NCBI RefSeq assembly: GCF_003063245.1
Contig: NZ_MUXE01000017.1
Location: 1 to 43,891, forward strand
Direction: 5' to 3'
From: Arcobacter caeni
GTDB taxonomy: Bacteria > Campylobacterota > Campylobacteria > Campylobacterales > Arcobacteraceae
Length of the DNA stretch: 43,891 nt
Shown here: positions 18,562 to 27,821 of the stretch, in pieces
How positions within the stretch are numbered: position 1 is the stretch's first letter
Layout of the letters: each line of letters starts with the position of its first letter
The notes under the pieces: model-generated
What the model saw: the letters and a program-made list of their open reading frames with translations, nothing else
Database searches by the model: none
What the model was told of the DNA's origin: nothing
Position numbers and translations under genes: made by a program

Positions 18562-19830
18562 TTGAATAAAAAAATATGCATAATCGGACTAGGATATGTA
18601 GGACTTCCTCTAGCACATGCTTTTAGTAAGAAATATCAAGTAGTAGGTTTTGATATAAATAAACCAAGAATTGATGAATTAAGTAGTGGTTTTGATAGAA
18701 CTTTAGAATTAACAACAGAAGAAGTAAATGAATCAATCAAAAATGGAATGATTTATTCAACAAATATAGATGATATTAAAGATAGTAATATTTATATAGT
18801 TACAGTTCCTACTCCCATTGATAGCTCAAATAGACCCGATTTAACTCCTTTAATTAAATCTTCTCAAACTATTGGGAAAGTACTTAAAAAAGATGATATT
18901 GTAATTTATGAATCAACTGTTTATCCAGGTGTTACAGAAGAAGTTTGTGTACCAGAACTTGAGAAAGTTTCAGGAATGACTTTTAATAAAGATTTTTTCT
19001 GTGGATATTCTCCTGAACGAATTAATCCAGGTGATAAAGAACATACAGTTACAAAAATTCTTAAAATAACATCAGGTTCAACTTCTGAAATTGCAACTGT
19101 TGTAGATGATTTATATAAAAGTATTATCACAGCAGGAACTCATAAAGCAAGCTCAATAAAAGTAGCAGAAGCTGCAAAAGTAATTGAAAATACTCAAAGA
19201 GATGTAAATATTGCACTTATAAATGAATTAGCACTAATTTTTGATACTATGAATATAGATACAAATGATGTAATTGAAGCAGCTGCAACAAAATGGAATT
19301 TTATAAAACTAAAGCCAGGACTTGTTGGTGGACATTGTATTGGTGTTGATCCATATTATCTTACTTATAAATCTGAAGAATTAGGATATAAACCAAATCT
19401 TATTTTGAGCGCAAGACAGATAAATAATGGAATGGGTAAATATATTGCTGAAAAAACAATCAAACTAATGATAAAAGCTGGGAAAATTATAAAAGATTCA
19501 AATATTCTTGTAATGGGATTAACATTTAAAGAAAATTGTCCTGATATTAGAAATACAAAAGTTGTAGATATTATTTCTGAATTAAAAGATTATGGTGCAA
19601 ATATTGATATTTATGAACCTTGGATTGATGAAAAAGATAAAGGTTATTATAATTATAACTTTGTGAAAAATCCATTTGAAAACTTAAAAAAATATGATTC
19701 AATCCTTGTAGCGGTTGGACATGATAAATTTAAATCATTGACTCAAAATGAATATGACAATATAATAAATGGTGAAAAAATAATAATAGATGTAAAAGGA
19801 ATAGTTCCTAATCCTTCTTGGAAATTATAG
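18562..19830 (+). CDS. UDP-sugar 6-dehydrogenase (TviB/WbpO-like)
   Basis: Such enzymes oxidise UDP-GlcNAc or UDP-GalNAc to the uronic acid with two NAD+. The 422-aa protein has the N-terminal NAD motif IIGLGYVGLPLAHAF, VTVPTPID, YESTVYPGVTEEVC, FCGYSPERINPGD, and the catalytic Cys259 in GLVGGHCIGVDPYYL. A C-terminal UDP-binding domain has VMGLTFKENCPDIRNTKV. This combination favours the TviB/WbpO group over simple UDP-glucose dehydrogenases. The start is TTG at 18562, with AAAGGAAA about 6 nt before it. It supplies an acidic sugar for the surface glycan made by the downstream genes. Confidence 0.88.
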   Translation: MNKKICIIGLGYVGLPLAHAFSKKYQVVGFDINKPRIDELSSGFDRTLELTTEEVNESIKNGMIYSTNIDDIKDSNIYIVTVPTPIDSSNRPDLTPLIKSSQTIGKVLKKDDIVIYESTVYPGVTEEVCVPELEKVSGMTFNKDFFCGYSPERINPGDKEHTVTKILKITSGSTSEIATVVDDLYKSIITAGTHKASSIKVAEAAKVIENTQRDVNIALINELALIFDTMNIDTNDVIEAAATKWNFIKLKPGLVGGHCIGVDPYYLTYKSEELGYKPNLILSARQINNGMGKYIAEKTIKLMIKAGKIIKDSNILVMGLTFKENCPDIRNTKVVDIISELKDYGANIDIYEPWIDEKDKGYYNYNFVKNPFENLKKYDSILVAVGHDKFKSLTQNEYDNIINGEKIIIDVKGIVPNPSWKL

Positions 19831-19863
19831 CACTATAAAAAATTATAAATAAAAGGAAATCAC

Positions 19864-21105
19864 TTGAACGAAAAACTATTAAAATCAATAGAATATTTGT
19901 TTTATCTAATGATATTATTATTCTTGGTTGGTAAAGCTTTTGAAATTATAACAATATTAATTGATATATTATTTATTATATATTGTATAAAAAATAAAAA
20001 TTTAATTTTAGAATTTTATAAGAAATATGAAAGTCTAATTAATGGATTTGCTTTGTTATTAGGCTATTTTATTATACAGTCATTATTTACAAATAATCCA
20101 ATGATTTCATTAAAACATTCTTTTGGCATGTCAAGATTTATAATTTTATTATTTGCAATTTTATATGTATTTAATACAAGAGAAAAAATTAAAAATGTAA
20201 TGATTGTTTCCTTTATAGCACTTTTTATTCTTAATCTTGATTCTTTGTATCAATATATTTTTAAATTTGATGTTTTTGGAAAACCAATGTATGGAGATGG
20301 AAGTAGAATAACGGCATGGACAACGATGCCAGTTGTAAATCTTTACTCAGGAGAATTTTTTGGTTTACTTTTATCATCAATAATTTTATTAAAAGATAAA
20401 TATAGAAAAATTGCAATATTTTCATTCATCTTTTTTATAATAATATTCTTTTTATCAGGGAATAGAAGTCCCATAGTAGCTTTGTTTTCTACTTTATTTG
20501 TTGTAGGGCTATTATCAAGTTATAGAAAATATTTTGTATTATTATTCATTGGATTATGTATTGTTTTTTCTTTGAGTTTATTTAATGATAAGTTGTATCG
20601 AGGTTATTCTGCAATATTAAATCCTACATCAAATAGTGCAACATCAGGAAGACATCAAATTTATAAAACTTCTTTTGAGATAATTAAGGATAAACCTTTA
20701 TTAGGTATTGGTGGTGGGATGTTTAGATACGATTTTCAAGAGTATTATTCAAAAATATATGATAATAAATCATTAGATCCTTTTGAAAAAACATGGTTAG
20801 AAATTTCTCCTTTTCATGCCCATAATATCTTATTAGATTTATTAGTTTCATGGGGAATAATAGGTTTACTTTTATTTATATATATTTCATATAAAATATA
20901 TAAACTTTTTATTAAAGATAAACCTATTTCATTAATAGCATCTATTGGAATTTTATATTGCATTACTCCCTTACAGTTTGCAAAAAGTTTATCACAAAGT
21001 AATTGGCAATTTTATACATTTTTAGCTCTTATATTCCTGCTTTTAGTTAGTATTTATGAGGCAAAAGATATTGAAGAAAAAAGAAATAAAGTGAAAAACA
21101 TTTGA
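19864..21105 (+). CDS. O-antigen ligase/polymerase-family membrane protein
   Basis: The 413-aa polytopic protein has about ten hydrophobic helices and a large periplasmic loop (about 260-320). The Wzy_C signature contains SGNRSPIVAL and GRHQIYKTSFEIIKDKPLLGIGGGMFR, followed by FHAHNILLDLLVSWGIIGLLL. Ligases join undecaprenyl-linked O-antigen to lipid A-core; a polymerase role cannot be excluded. Start is TTG at 19864 with AAAGGAAA upstream. It overlaps the next gene by one base (TGATG). Confidence 0.85.
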   Translation: MNEKLLKSIEYLFYLMILLFLVGKAFEIITILIDILFIIYCIKNKNLILEFYKKYESLINGFALLLGYFIIQSLFTNNPMISLKHSFGMSRFIILLFAILYVFNTREKIKNVMIVSFIALFILNLDSLYQYIFKFDVFGKPMYGDGSRITAWTTMPVVNLYSGEFFGLLLSSIILLKDKYRKIAIFSFIFFIIIFFLSGNRSPIVALFSTLFVVGLLSSYRKYFVLLFIGLCIVFSLSLFNDKLYRGYSAILNPTSNSATSGRHQIYKTSFEIIKDKPLLGIGGGMFRYDFQEYYSKIYDNKSLDPFEKTWLEISPFHAHNILLDLLVSWGIIGLLLFIYISYKIYKLFIKDKPISLIASIGILYCITPLQFAKSLSQSNWQFYTFLALIFLLLVSIYEAKDIEEKRNKVKNI

Positions 21106-22187
21106 TGAAGATAGTACAATTAGTTCCAGAGCTAAATGAAGGTGGAGTTGAACGAGGTGTCGTCGAGCTAAACCGTGAGTTTGTAAAAAAAGGAATAGAA
21201 TCTTTTGTTATTAGTAATGGAGGAAAACTTGAAAATCAAATAAATGTTGATGGTGGGAATTTTATAAGATTTGATGTTTGTAGTAAAAATATTTTTACTG
21301 CATTTTCAAGAATAAATGGTTTAAAAAAGATTTTAAAAGAACTAAAGCTAGATATTATTCATGTAAGAAGTCGCGTTCCTGCATGGCTTGTTTATTTTGC
21401 AAATAAAAAATTAAAAATAAAAGTTGTAAGTACTGTTCATGGATTTAATAGTGTTGGTTTTTATAGCTCAATTATGCAAAAAGCAGATGCTGTAATTTGT
21501 GTGAGTAATAGTATAAAAGAGTACATTCAAAAGCATTATAAAACAAGTGAAAATAAAATTACTGTAATTCCACGAGGAATTGATTTAGAACTTTTTAATC
21601 CTAAAAATATAGATGAAACTTTTATTGATAATTTTAAAAAAGAGTTTAATTTAAAAGATAAATTTATAGTTTCAAGTGTTGGAAGAGTTACTCAATTAAA
21701 AGATTATGAGACTTTTATAAAAGCTATTTTAATAGTAAAAAAAGAAATTCCTAATATAGTTGGTTTAATTGTAGGTGGCGTTAGAAGTGATAAAGAGAAT
21801 TATTTAAACTCTTTAAAAACCCTAATGAAAGAGTTGGATTTAGAAAATAATATTATATTTACAGGAAGTCAAAGTAAAATCGAACAAATTTATGCTTTAA
21901 GTGATGTAATAATTAGCAGTTCAAAAAAACCAGAGAGTTTTGGTCGAGCTGTTGCTGAGGCTATTTGTATGAATAAACCAGTAATTGCCACAAATCATGG
22001 TGGTGTAAAAGATATAATTATTGAAAATGTTAATGGTTTTTTCTTTGAAGTAGGAGATGATAAAAGCTTAGCAAATAATATTTTAGAATCTATAAATCTA
22101 GAGTTTAATGGATATAATTATATTTCTAATAATTTTTCTTTGGAGAATATGGTAAATAAAACTTTAGAAGTTTATAGGAATTTATAA
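21105..22187 (+). CDS. Glycosyltransferase family 4 (GT-B), first copy
   Basis: The 360-aa protein has the N-terminal VQLVPELNEGGVERGVVELNREF acceptor-side motif. The C-terminal GT4 domain shows SVGRVTQLKDYETFIKA, GSQSKIEQIYALSDVIISSSKKPESFGRAVAEAI (EX7E motif) and NGFFFEVGD. It probably transfers a nucleotide-activated sugar to LPS core or O-unit at the cytosolic face. I chose ATG 21105, which overlaps the ligase stop; a TTG one codon upstream is possible. The next gene overlaps by one base. Confidence 0.88.
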   Translation: MKIVQLVPELNEGGVERGVVELNREFVKKGIESFVISNGGKLENQINVDGGNFIRFDVCSKNIFTAFSRINGLKKILKELKLDIIHVRSRVPAWLVYFANKKLKIKVVSTVHGFNSVGFYSSIMQKADAVICVSNSIKEYIQKHYKTSENKITVIPRGIDLELFNPKNIDETFIDNFKKEFNLKDKFIVSSVGRVTQLKDYETFIKAILIVKKEIPNIVGLIVGGVRSDKENYLNSLKTLMKELDLENNIIFTGSQSKIEQIYALSDVIISSSKKPESFGRAVAEAICMNKPVIATNHGGVKDIIIENVNGFFFEVGDDKSLANNILESINLEFNGYNYISNNFSLENMVNKTLEVYRNL

Positions 22188-23008
22188 TGAATTATATTTA
22201 TTTTATTGAAGGAATTATTTTTTTAACTTTTGTCATTTTATCATTTAGATTCTCATGGTGGAGAAAAGATATCGCTTATTCTTATCCTCGAGTTTTAATG
22301 TATCATATGATTAGTGAGCATTTAGAAAAAGACAAATCAAAATTTAATAGATTAAGAGTTAAACCACAAGAGTTTGAGAAACAATTGAAATGGTTAAAAG
22401 AAAATAATTGGAATAGCTATACATTATCAGAGTTAGAAAATTTAAATGAAATTCCAGAAAAAGCTGTCGTAATAACTTTTGATGATGGATATGAAGATAA
22501 CTTTAAAAATGCATTTCCTCTTTTAAAAAAATATAATTTTAAAGCAACAATTTATATTGTTTTAAATAGATTTAATCAAAATTGGGCAACGGATAAAGAT
22601 TTAAATCAATCTTCAAATGAATTAAATTCTGAGAAAATGCTATCAAATGAACAAATAAAAGAGATGATAAATAGTGGACTAATTGAAATAGGATCTCATA
22701 CTTTAGATCATGTAAATTTACCAAAATTGATTAAAGAAGAAAAAGAGAAACAAATATTTGAGTCTAAAAAACAAATAGAAGAAATTTTTAATATAAAATG
22801 TACTTCATTTGCATATCCTTTTGGATTTTTCGATAATGAGGATTTGAAAATATTAAATAATTCTTCTTATACAAATGCAACAACGGTTGTTAATGGTGTT
22901 TATGATAAAACGAAATTCTCAAGTTATTTAATTCCAAGAATTATGATAAGTGGAAGACAAAATATGTTTAGTTTTATTTTAAAAATGAAAAAAGGTCAAA
23001 GTAGATGA
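22187..23008 (+). CDS. Polysaccharide deacetylase, paralog 1
   Basis: The 273-aa protein has an N-terminal membrane anchor (about residues 3-22) and a NodB-homology domain. Visible catalytic elements are VVITFDDGYEDN (Asp-Asp base/metal motif), IGSHTLDHVNL (metal-binding His pair) and AYPFG. NodB enzymes N- or O-deacetylate GlcNAc-type sugars. Because of the anchor, the domain is likely outside the inner membrane. It shares long stretches, including RVLMYH and TFDDGYEDNF-NAFP-LK-YNFKATIY, with the gene at 24005-24790. Confidence 0.88.
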   Translation: MNYIYFIEGIIFLTFVILSFRFSWWRKDIAYSYPRVLMYHMISEHLEKDKSKFNRLRVKPQEFEKQLKWLKENNWNSYTLSELENLNEIPEKAVVITFDDGYEDNFKNAFPLLKKYNFKATIYIVLNRFNQNWATDKDLNQSSNELNSEKMLSNEQIKEMINSGLIEIGSHTLDHVNLPKLIKEEKEKQIFESKKQIEEIFNIKCTSFAYPFGFFDNEDLKILNNSSYTNATTVVNGVYDKTKFSSYLIPRIMISGRQNMFSFILKMKKGQSR

Positions 23009-24003
23009 ATATTTGTTATTTTACTTGCTCTACTAAATATGGTGGACTTGAAAAAGTAACAGTAGATATAAGCAATAGTATATCTTTATACAATAGCGTT
23101 ATAGTCTTAGTTCCAAATGGTTGTGAATATAAAGACAAATTCTTTAAAAATATAATTTTAGTAGAATATAAATCTTTAGATAGAAGATTAAATCCATTTT
23201 TATATTTAGAAGTATATTTTATTTTGAAAAAATATAAAATAGATTTAGTTCATACTCATGCATCAAAAGCAACACAAATTTTTTACTATTTAAATAAATT
23301 TATGAAGTTAGTTCATATTGCTACAAAACATAATGCAAGAAAAGGAAAAATATTTAATAAAATAAAATATGTGACAGCTGTTTCAAATGATGCTGCTAAA
23401 AGTATAAAAAATGATAATGTTAAGATAATTTATAATGGAATTGAACCTTTAGAATTAGAAGATAATAAACAAAAAAATGAGATATTTACAATAACAGCAA
23501 TAGGAAGACTTGATAAAATAAAAGGTTTTGATATTTTAATAAAAGAGTTTTCTAAAATAAAAAATAATGCAATATTACAAATTGTAGGAGAAGGTAATGA
23601 GTATGATAATTTAACTTCTATTATAAAAGAGTTCTCTTTGGAAAATAAAGTAAAATTATTAGGATTTAGAAAAGATATACCAGTTGTTATAAATAACTCA
23701 GATTTAATAATAATGTCTTCGTTGAGTGAAGGTTTTAGTATTGTAATGATTGAATCATTATTTTATGCAAAACTTTTTATTTCTACAAAAGTTAGTGGCT
23801 GTAAAGATATTTTAACTTCAAAATTAATAATTGAAGATTTTAATATTGCTTTAAAAATTGATGAGCTTATTAATAATTATGAAGAGTATAAAGATGAATT
23901 TTCTAGAATTAAAAATAAATATAAAAATAGATTTACTTTAGAGAATATCTCCAAAGAGTATTTTGAGTATTATTCAAGTATATTAAAAATAGAAAGAAGA
24001 TAA
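23005..24003 (+). CDS. Glycosyltransferase family 4 (GT-B), second copy
   Basis: The 332-aa protein begins ICYFTCSTKYGGLEKVTVDIS and contains VHTHASKATQI, TAIGRLDKIKGFDILIKEF, KLLGFRKDIPVVINNSDLIIMSSLSEGFSIVMIESL (EX7E) and a SGCKDIL nucleotide-sugar contact region. It is shorter than its upstream GT4 relative. It overlaps the deacetylase before it by 4 bp (ATGA) and is 1 nt from the next deacetylase gene. Donor and acceptor are unknown. Confidence 0.86.
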   Translation: MNICYFTCSTKYGGLEKVTVDISNSISLYNSVIVLVPNGCEYKDKFFKNIILVEYKSLDRRLNPFLYLEVYFILKKYKIDLVHTHASKATQIFYYLNKFMKLVHIATKHNARKGKIFNKIKYVTAVSNDAAKSIKNDNVKIIYNGIEPLELEDNKQKNEIFTITAIGRLDKIKGFDILIKEFSKIKNNAILQIVGEGNEYDNLTSIIKEFSLENKVKLLGFRKDIPVVINNSDLIIMSSLSEGFSIVMIESLFYAKLFISTKVSGCKDILTSKLIIEDFNIALKIDELINNYEEYKDEFSRIKNKYKNRFTLENISKEYFEYYSSILKIERR

Positions 24004-24004
24004 A

Positions 24005-24790
24005 TTGAATATTTTAATATTAATTATATGTATTTTAGTTGTTGTTTTTTCTTTAAGATACAACTGGTGGAGAATTCCTCAAAGCTATAAAAAAGCGAGA
24101 GTTTTGATGTACCATAGTATTTGTGAGCATATTGGAAAAGAGAAACATAATAAATGGAGAGTAAAACCAAAAGATTTTAACAAGCAGATGAAATGGTTTT
24201 ATGATAATAAATGGAATTCATTTACTATTTCAGAACTTGTAAAACTTGATAAAATTCCTAAAAAATCATTTGTAGTTACTTTTGATGATGGATATGAAGA
24301 TAATTTTATAAATGCGTTTCCAATTTTAAAAAACTACAATTTTAAAGCTACAATTTATTTAGTTCCAAATCAAAAAACAAATCATTGGGAAGAAAAAAAT
24401 ACATCAGTTTTATCAAAGCTATTGACTGTTGAACAAATTTTAGAAATGCAAAACTCAGGTTTAATGGAATTTGGTTCTCATACTTTATCTCATGTAAATT
24501 TATCAACGATAAATGATGAACAATTATTTATTGAACTTAAAGAGTCAAAAGAAGAGATTGAAAATATTACTAAAAAAGTGTGTGAAGCATTTGCTTATCC
24601 TTATGGAAAATTTGATGATAAAATTATTCAAGCTGTAAAAAAAGCTCAATATGAAAATGCAACGGTAGTAAAAAGAGGTTTATATCAACAAAATGATGAT
24701 CCTTTTATAATAAAAAGAATTGGGATTTTAGGAACAGAAAGTTTCGTAGATTTTTTATTAAAAGTTAGTAGAATTAGGAATAAATTATGA
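24005..24790 (+). CDS. Polysaccharide deacetylase, paralog 2
   Basis: The 261-aa protein has an N-terminal hydrophobic anchor (about residues 2-17) and a NodB domain with VVTFDDGYEDN, FGSHTLSHVNL and AYPYGKF. It closely resembles paralog 1 over the whole length, including RVLMYHSICEHIGK and WRVKPKDFNKQMKW near the N-terminus. The start is TTG at 24005, one base after the previous stop. The two copies probably arose by duplication together with a flanking glycosyltransferase. They may act on different sugars. Confidence 0.87.
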   Translation: MNILILIICILVVVFSLRYNWWRIPQSYKKARVLMYHSICEHIGKEKHNKWRVKPKDFNKQMKWFYDNKWNSFTISELVKLDKIPKKSFVVTFDDGYEDNFINAFPILKNYNFKATIYLVPNQKTNHWEEKNTSVLSKLLTVEQILEMQNSGLMEFGSHTLSHVNLSTINDEQLFIELKESKEEIENITKKVCEAFAYPYGKFDDKIIQAVKKAQYENATVVKRGLYQQNDDPFIIKRIGILGTESFVDFLLKVSRIRNKL

Positions 24791-25554
24791 TAAAAGCATC
24801 TGTTTATATTATTTGCAAGAATGAAGAAAAACATATTCAAAGAGTTTTAGAAAGTGTAAAAGATTTTGATGAGATTGTGATTGTTGATAGTGGAAGTATT
24901 GATAATACTTTAGAAATTGCAAAAACATATACAAATAAAGTTTTTCATCAAGATTGGAAAGGATTTGCAAATCAAAAAGAGTATGCAAAGAATTTATGTT
25001 CAAATGAATGGGTTTTAAATCTTGATGCAGACGAACAATTAACAGATGATTTGAAAAAAGAAATTATTGATGTAATTGATAAAAATAAAATTGATGGATT
25101 AAATATAAAAATTTCTAGTTTATATCTTGGAAAGTTTAATAGTGAAAAGTCAAAATTCAACAGAAGAATTAGATTTTTTAGAAAAAGTGTCGGATTTTAT
25201 CCTGAAAAATTAGTTCATGAATCAATAGTAATAAAAGGTAAAATAGAAAAAGCTAAAGGTTTTATTTATGATTATGGAACATTAAATTTAAGAACTCATT
25301 TAACTAAGATAAATGAGTATTCTTCATTACGAGCGCAAGAAAAATTTGAGAAAAATAAAAAAGCTTTATTATTAAAATTAATTTTTGTTTTCCCTCTATC
25401 TTTTTTTAAATCATTTTTTATTAAAAGAGGCTTTTTCAATGGAACAAGAGGATTTATAGCAGCTATAAATAACTCTTTTTATGCATTTTTAAAAGAAGCA
25501 AAATTATATGAATTAAATAATCAAAAGAGTATAAAGAAAGATAATAATGAATAA
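24787..25554 (+). CDS. Glycosyltransferase family 2 (WaaE/KdtX-like)
   Basis: The 255-aa GT-A protein begins ASVYIICKNEEKHIQRVLESVKDFDEIVIVDSGSIDNT and has the metal-binding NLDADEQLTDDL. QDWKGFANQKEYAKNL and LVHESIVIKGKIEKAKG are typical of WaaE/KdtX-like enzymes of LPS core assembly. A C-terminal amphipathic, basic stretch (about 190-235) suggests membrane association. It overlaps both neighbours (4 bp upstream, 8 bp downstream). Confidence 0.87.
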   Translation: MIKASVYIICKNEEKHIQRVLESVKDFDEIVIVDSGSIDNTLEIAKTYTNKVFHQDWKGFANQKEYAKNLCSNEWVLNLDADEQLTDDLKKEIIDVIDKNKIDGLNIKISSLYLGKFNSEKSKFNRRIRFFRKSVGFYPEKLVHESIVIKGKIEKAKGFIYDYGTLNLRTHLTKINEYSSLRAQEKFEKNKKALLLKLIFVFPLSFFKSFFIKRGFFNGTRGFIAAINNSFYAFLKEAKLYELNNQKSIKKDNNE

Positions 25555-26416
25555 AATAACAATCTCATACAAATCAACAAGTTTGTTAATTGAAGAATTA
25601 AAAAAACAAGAAAATATAAAAGTTTTAAAAAAGAACAATTTACTAGCTTCTTTATTTAGTAAAGAAAAGTATGCAGATGTATATTTTCATATAGGTATTT
25701 TAGATGAAAAATCTATCAAAAATATTAAAAATTCAAAAATAACTATTACAAATTCATTTGCTTTAATGGATGAAATTATTGAAAAAACTAAAATTTCTCA
25801 AGAAAAAATAAAAGTAATTTATCCAAGTATAAATATCGAATATAAAAAACCAAAAGAGATAAAAGCAAAACTTTGTGAAGAATTACAAGTAAATTTAGAC
25901 ACAAAACTTATTTTATTTACTGCAAAAAACTTTAAATCATCAGGTGTAAAAGAATTTTTAGATATTTGTTCTTCTATTACTTATAATGATTTTAAAATTA
26001 TAATTGCTGGAGAGAAAAAACAAATGGCAAATTTAAATTTTCAAATTTCTAAGTATTCTAATCTTCAAGATAGAATAATTTTACTAGAAAATTATTCTAA
26101 TATGGACGATTTATTTTTAGCTTCTGATATATTTTTATTGCCAACTTATAATAAATCATTTTCAACAAATATAATAAAAGCAATGTATTGTAAATGTGTA
26201 GTTTTCGTAAGTTTAGATAATGATGCCAAAGAAATAGTTGATGTTTTTGCTTCTATGGATTCTCCAACAGATCAAAGTATCGCTTTCAAAATAGATGCTA
26301 TTTTGTCAAATGAAAATGATTTAAAAATGATTAAGAAACAAAATCGAAAACTAGCTTTAGAATTTACTCTTCAAAGTAATTTAGAGAAAATAAACAATTT
26401 AATTAAGAATATTTAA
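25547..26416 (+). CDS. GT-B glycosyltransferase-like protein
   Basis: The 289-aa protein shows a reduced GT4-like C-terminal domain: KLILFTAKNFKSSGVKEFLDI, IIIAGEKKQ, RIILLENYSNMDDLFLASDIFLLPTYNKSFSTNIIKAMYCKCVVF. The EX7E motif is not obvious; FSTNIIKAMYC replaces the usual Glu region, so donor binding may differ. It is the last gene of the glycan run, with an 8-bp overlap with the family 2 enzyme. It could be a heptosyl/hexosyl transferase of the core, but this is inference. Confidence 0.7.
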   Translation: MNKITISYKSTSLLIEELKKQENIKVLKKNNLLASLFSKEKYADVYFHIGILDEKSIKNIKNSKITITNSFALMDEIIEKTKISQEKIKVIYPSINIEYKKPKEIKAKLCEELQVNLDTKLILFTAKNFKSSGVKEFLDICSSITYNDFKIIIAGEKKQMANLNFQISKYSNLQDRIILLENYSNMDDLFLASDIFLLPTYNKSFSTNIIKAMYCKCVVFVSLDNDAKEIVDVFASMDSPTDQSIAFKIDAILSNENDLKMIKKQNRKLALEFTLQSNLEKINNLIKNI

Positions 26417-26438
26417 ATAGAACTTAAGAAAATTAAGA

Positions 26439-26444
26439 TAGAAT
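26439..26444 (+). promoter_or_regulatory. Likely -10 box for rpmB
   Basis: TAGAAT in AT-rich DNA 35 nt upstream of the rpmB start. The -35 region is weak. Confidence 0.35.
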
Positions 26445-26478
26445 ACGCAAATATTTTTCACTATAGAAGGAATACAAA

Positions 26479-26667
26479 ATGGCAAGAAGATGCGCAATAT
26501 CTGGAAAAGGACCTATGTCTGGTAATAACGTAAGTCACGCAAAAAACAGAACTAAAAGAAGATTTTTACCAAACATTAGAACAGTTAGAGTTACATTAGA
26601 TGATGGAACTACAACTAAATTAAAAGTTTCTGCAAAAGAGTTAAGAACTCTTAAAAAACACTCATAA
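26479..26667 (+). CDS. rpmB: Ribosomal protein bL28
   Basis: The 62-aa basic protein begins [32 protein letters not shown], the bL28 signature, and contains the typical [23 protein letters not shown] tail. It is a structural protein of the 50S subunit. Length is normal for Campylobacterota. Strong ribosome-binding site GAAGGA 8 nt upstream. It is transcribed ahead of the potassium channel gene, a 22-nt gap away. Confidence 0.96.
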   Translation: MARRCAISGKGPMSGNNVSHAKNRTKRRFLPNIRTVRVTLDDGTTTKLKVSAKELRTLKKHS

Positions 26668-26689
26668 AAGGCTCTAGAAAAGTGCTTTC

Positions 26690-27817
26690 ATGAGCATCTT
26701 TACTAAAGTAAAAAAGGCTATTGGCTGGGAAATAAGAACAGCCAAACCTCAATACGATTTAAATCCCTTAATTTATTCTCAACTCAAACCTTTAAGGCTT
26801 CCCTTAATATTGATTCAGATTGTTATGATGATAGGAACTTTAGGATATGTTTATCTTGAAGATTATTCTATTATGCATGCAATATTTCAATCAGCATATA
26901 CTTTAACTAATACAGGATTTGGTGCATTAAATGAATCAAATTTTAGAAATGAAACAATAGTTTTTACAGTATGTTTGATGTTATCAGGATTTGCAAGTCT
27001 TATTTTTGCAGTGGGTATTGTAATTGATGTTATAGCTAATGGACCTTTACGAGAATTATTAAAGGAAAGAAAAATGCTTTATAAAATAGCAAGATTAAGA
27101 AGACATTTTGTGATTTGTTATCACAACGAATATACAGCTCAATTAGCAAGACAATTTAGAGAAAATCATATTCCTTTTGTTGTTGTTGATCCAAGTGACC
27201 AAATAGAGCAAATTGCAAAAGAGAATAACTATCCTTATTTTGTAAAAGAAGAACCTTATAAAGAAATTGCTTTTCTAAAATCACATTTAAGTTCAGCAAA
27301 AGGCGCTATTTCTTTATCAAAAAATATTTCAGATAATATTACTTTAATAGCATCTGTTAGACTTTATGAAAAAGAGTTAGGAAGAAATCCCTTTTTAATT
27401 ATTTCAAATGCAGAAACTCAAAATGAAAAAATAAGGCTTAAAAAACTTGGAGCTGATAAAGTTGTAGCAACTCCATCTCTTATGGCAAAAAGAGTAAGTG
27501 CCATGGCAATTAGACCCGATATGGAAAATGTTCTTGATGAATTTTTATATAAAAGAGATACTCCAATAGATATGGAAGAAGTTTTCGTAAATGAAAATTC
27601 TTGGGTAGTAAATAAAGAGATAAAAGATTTACATTTAAGAGACAGATTAAAAGTTTCTATCATTGGAATCACGGAAGATAAAGGAAAGTTCATTCAAATG
27701 CCAAAAGGTGCAACACCAATAAATGCAAATTGCAAATTATTGTTAGTAGGTTCTCAAAAAGGTATTGTAAGAGCTAAAAAAATTATAAATTTAACTAATA
27801 AACCAGAGGATGTATAA
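26690..27817 (+). CDS. Two-TM potassium channel with RCK (TrkA-N) domain
   Basis: The 375-aa protein has TM1 (about residues 33-55), a pore helix with the filter-like TLTNTGFGAL (about 71-80) and TM2 (about 90-115). An NAD-binding RCK_N domain (about 135-260) starts RRHFVICYHNEYTAQLA, and an RCK_C-like end follows (about 295-365). The filter deviates from the usual TVGYG but keeps G-F-G. It probably conducts or regulates K+ across the inner membrane. A role in gating by nucleotides is family knowledge, not seen here. Confidence 0.85.
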   Translation: MSIFTKVKKAIGWEIRTAKPQYDLNPLIYSQLKPLRLPLILIQIVMMIGTLGYVYLEDYSIMHAIFQSAYTLTNTGFGALNESNFRNETIVFTVCLMLSGFASLIFAVGIVIDVIANGPLRELLKERKMLYKIARLRRHFVICYHNEYTAQLARQFRENHIPFVVVDPSDQIEQIAKENNYPYFVKEEPYKEIAFLKSHLSSAKGAISLSKNISDNITLIASVRLYEKELGRNPFLIISNAETQNEKIRLKKLGADKVVATPSLMAKRVSAMAIRPDMENVLDEFLYKRDTPIDMEEVFVNENSWVVNKEIKDLHLRDRLKVSIIGITEDKGKFIQMPKGATPINANCKLLLVGSQKGIVRAKKIINLTNKPEDV

Positions 27818-27821
27818 GATT

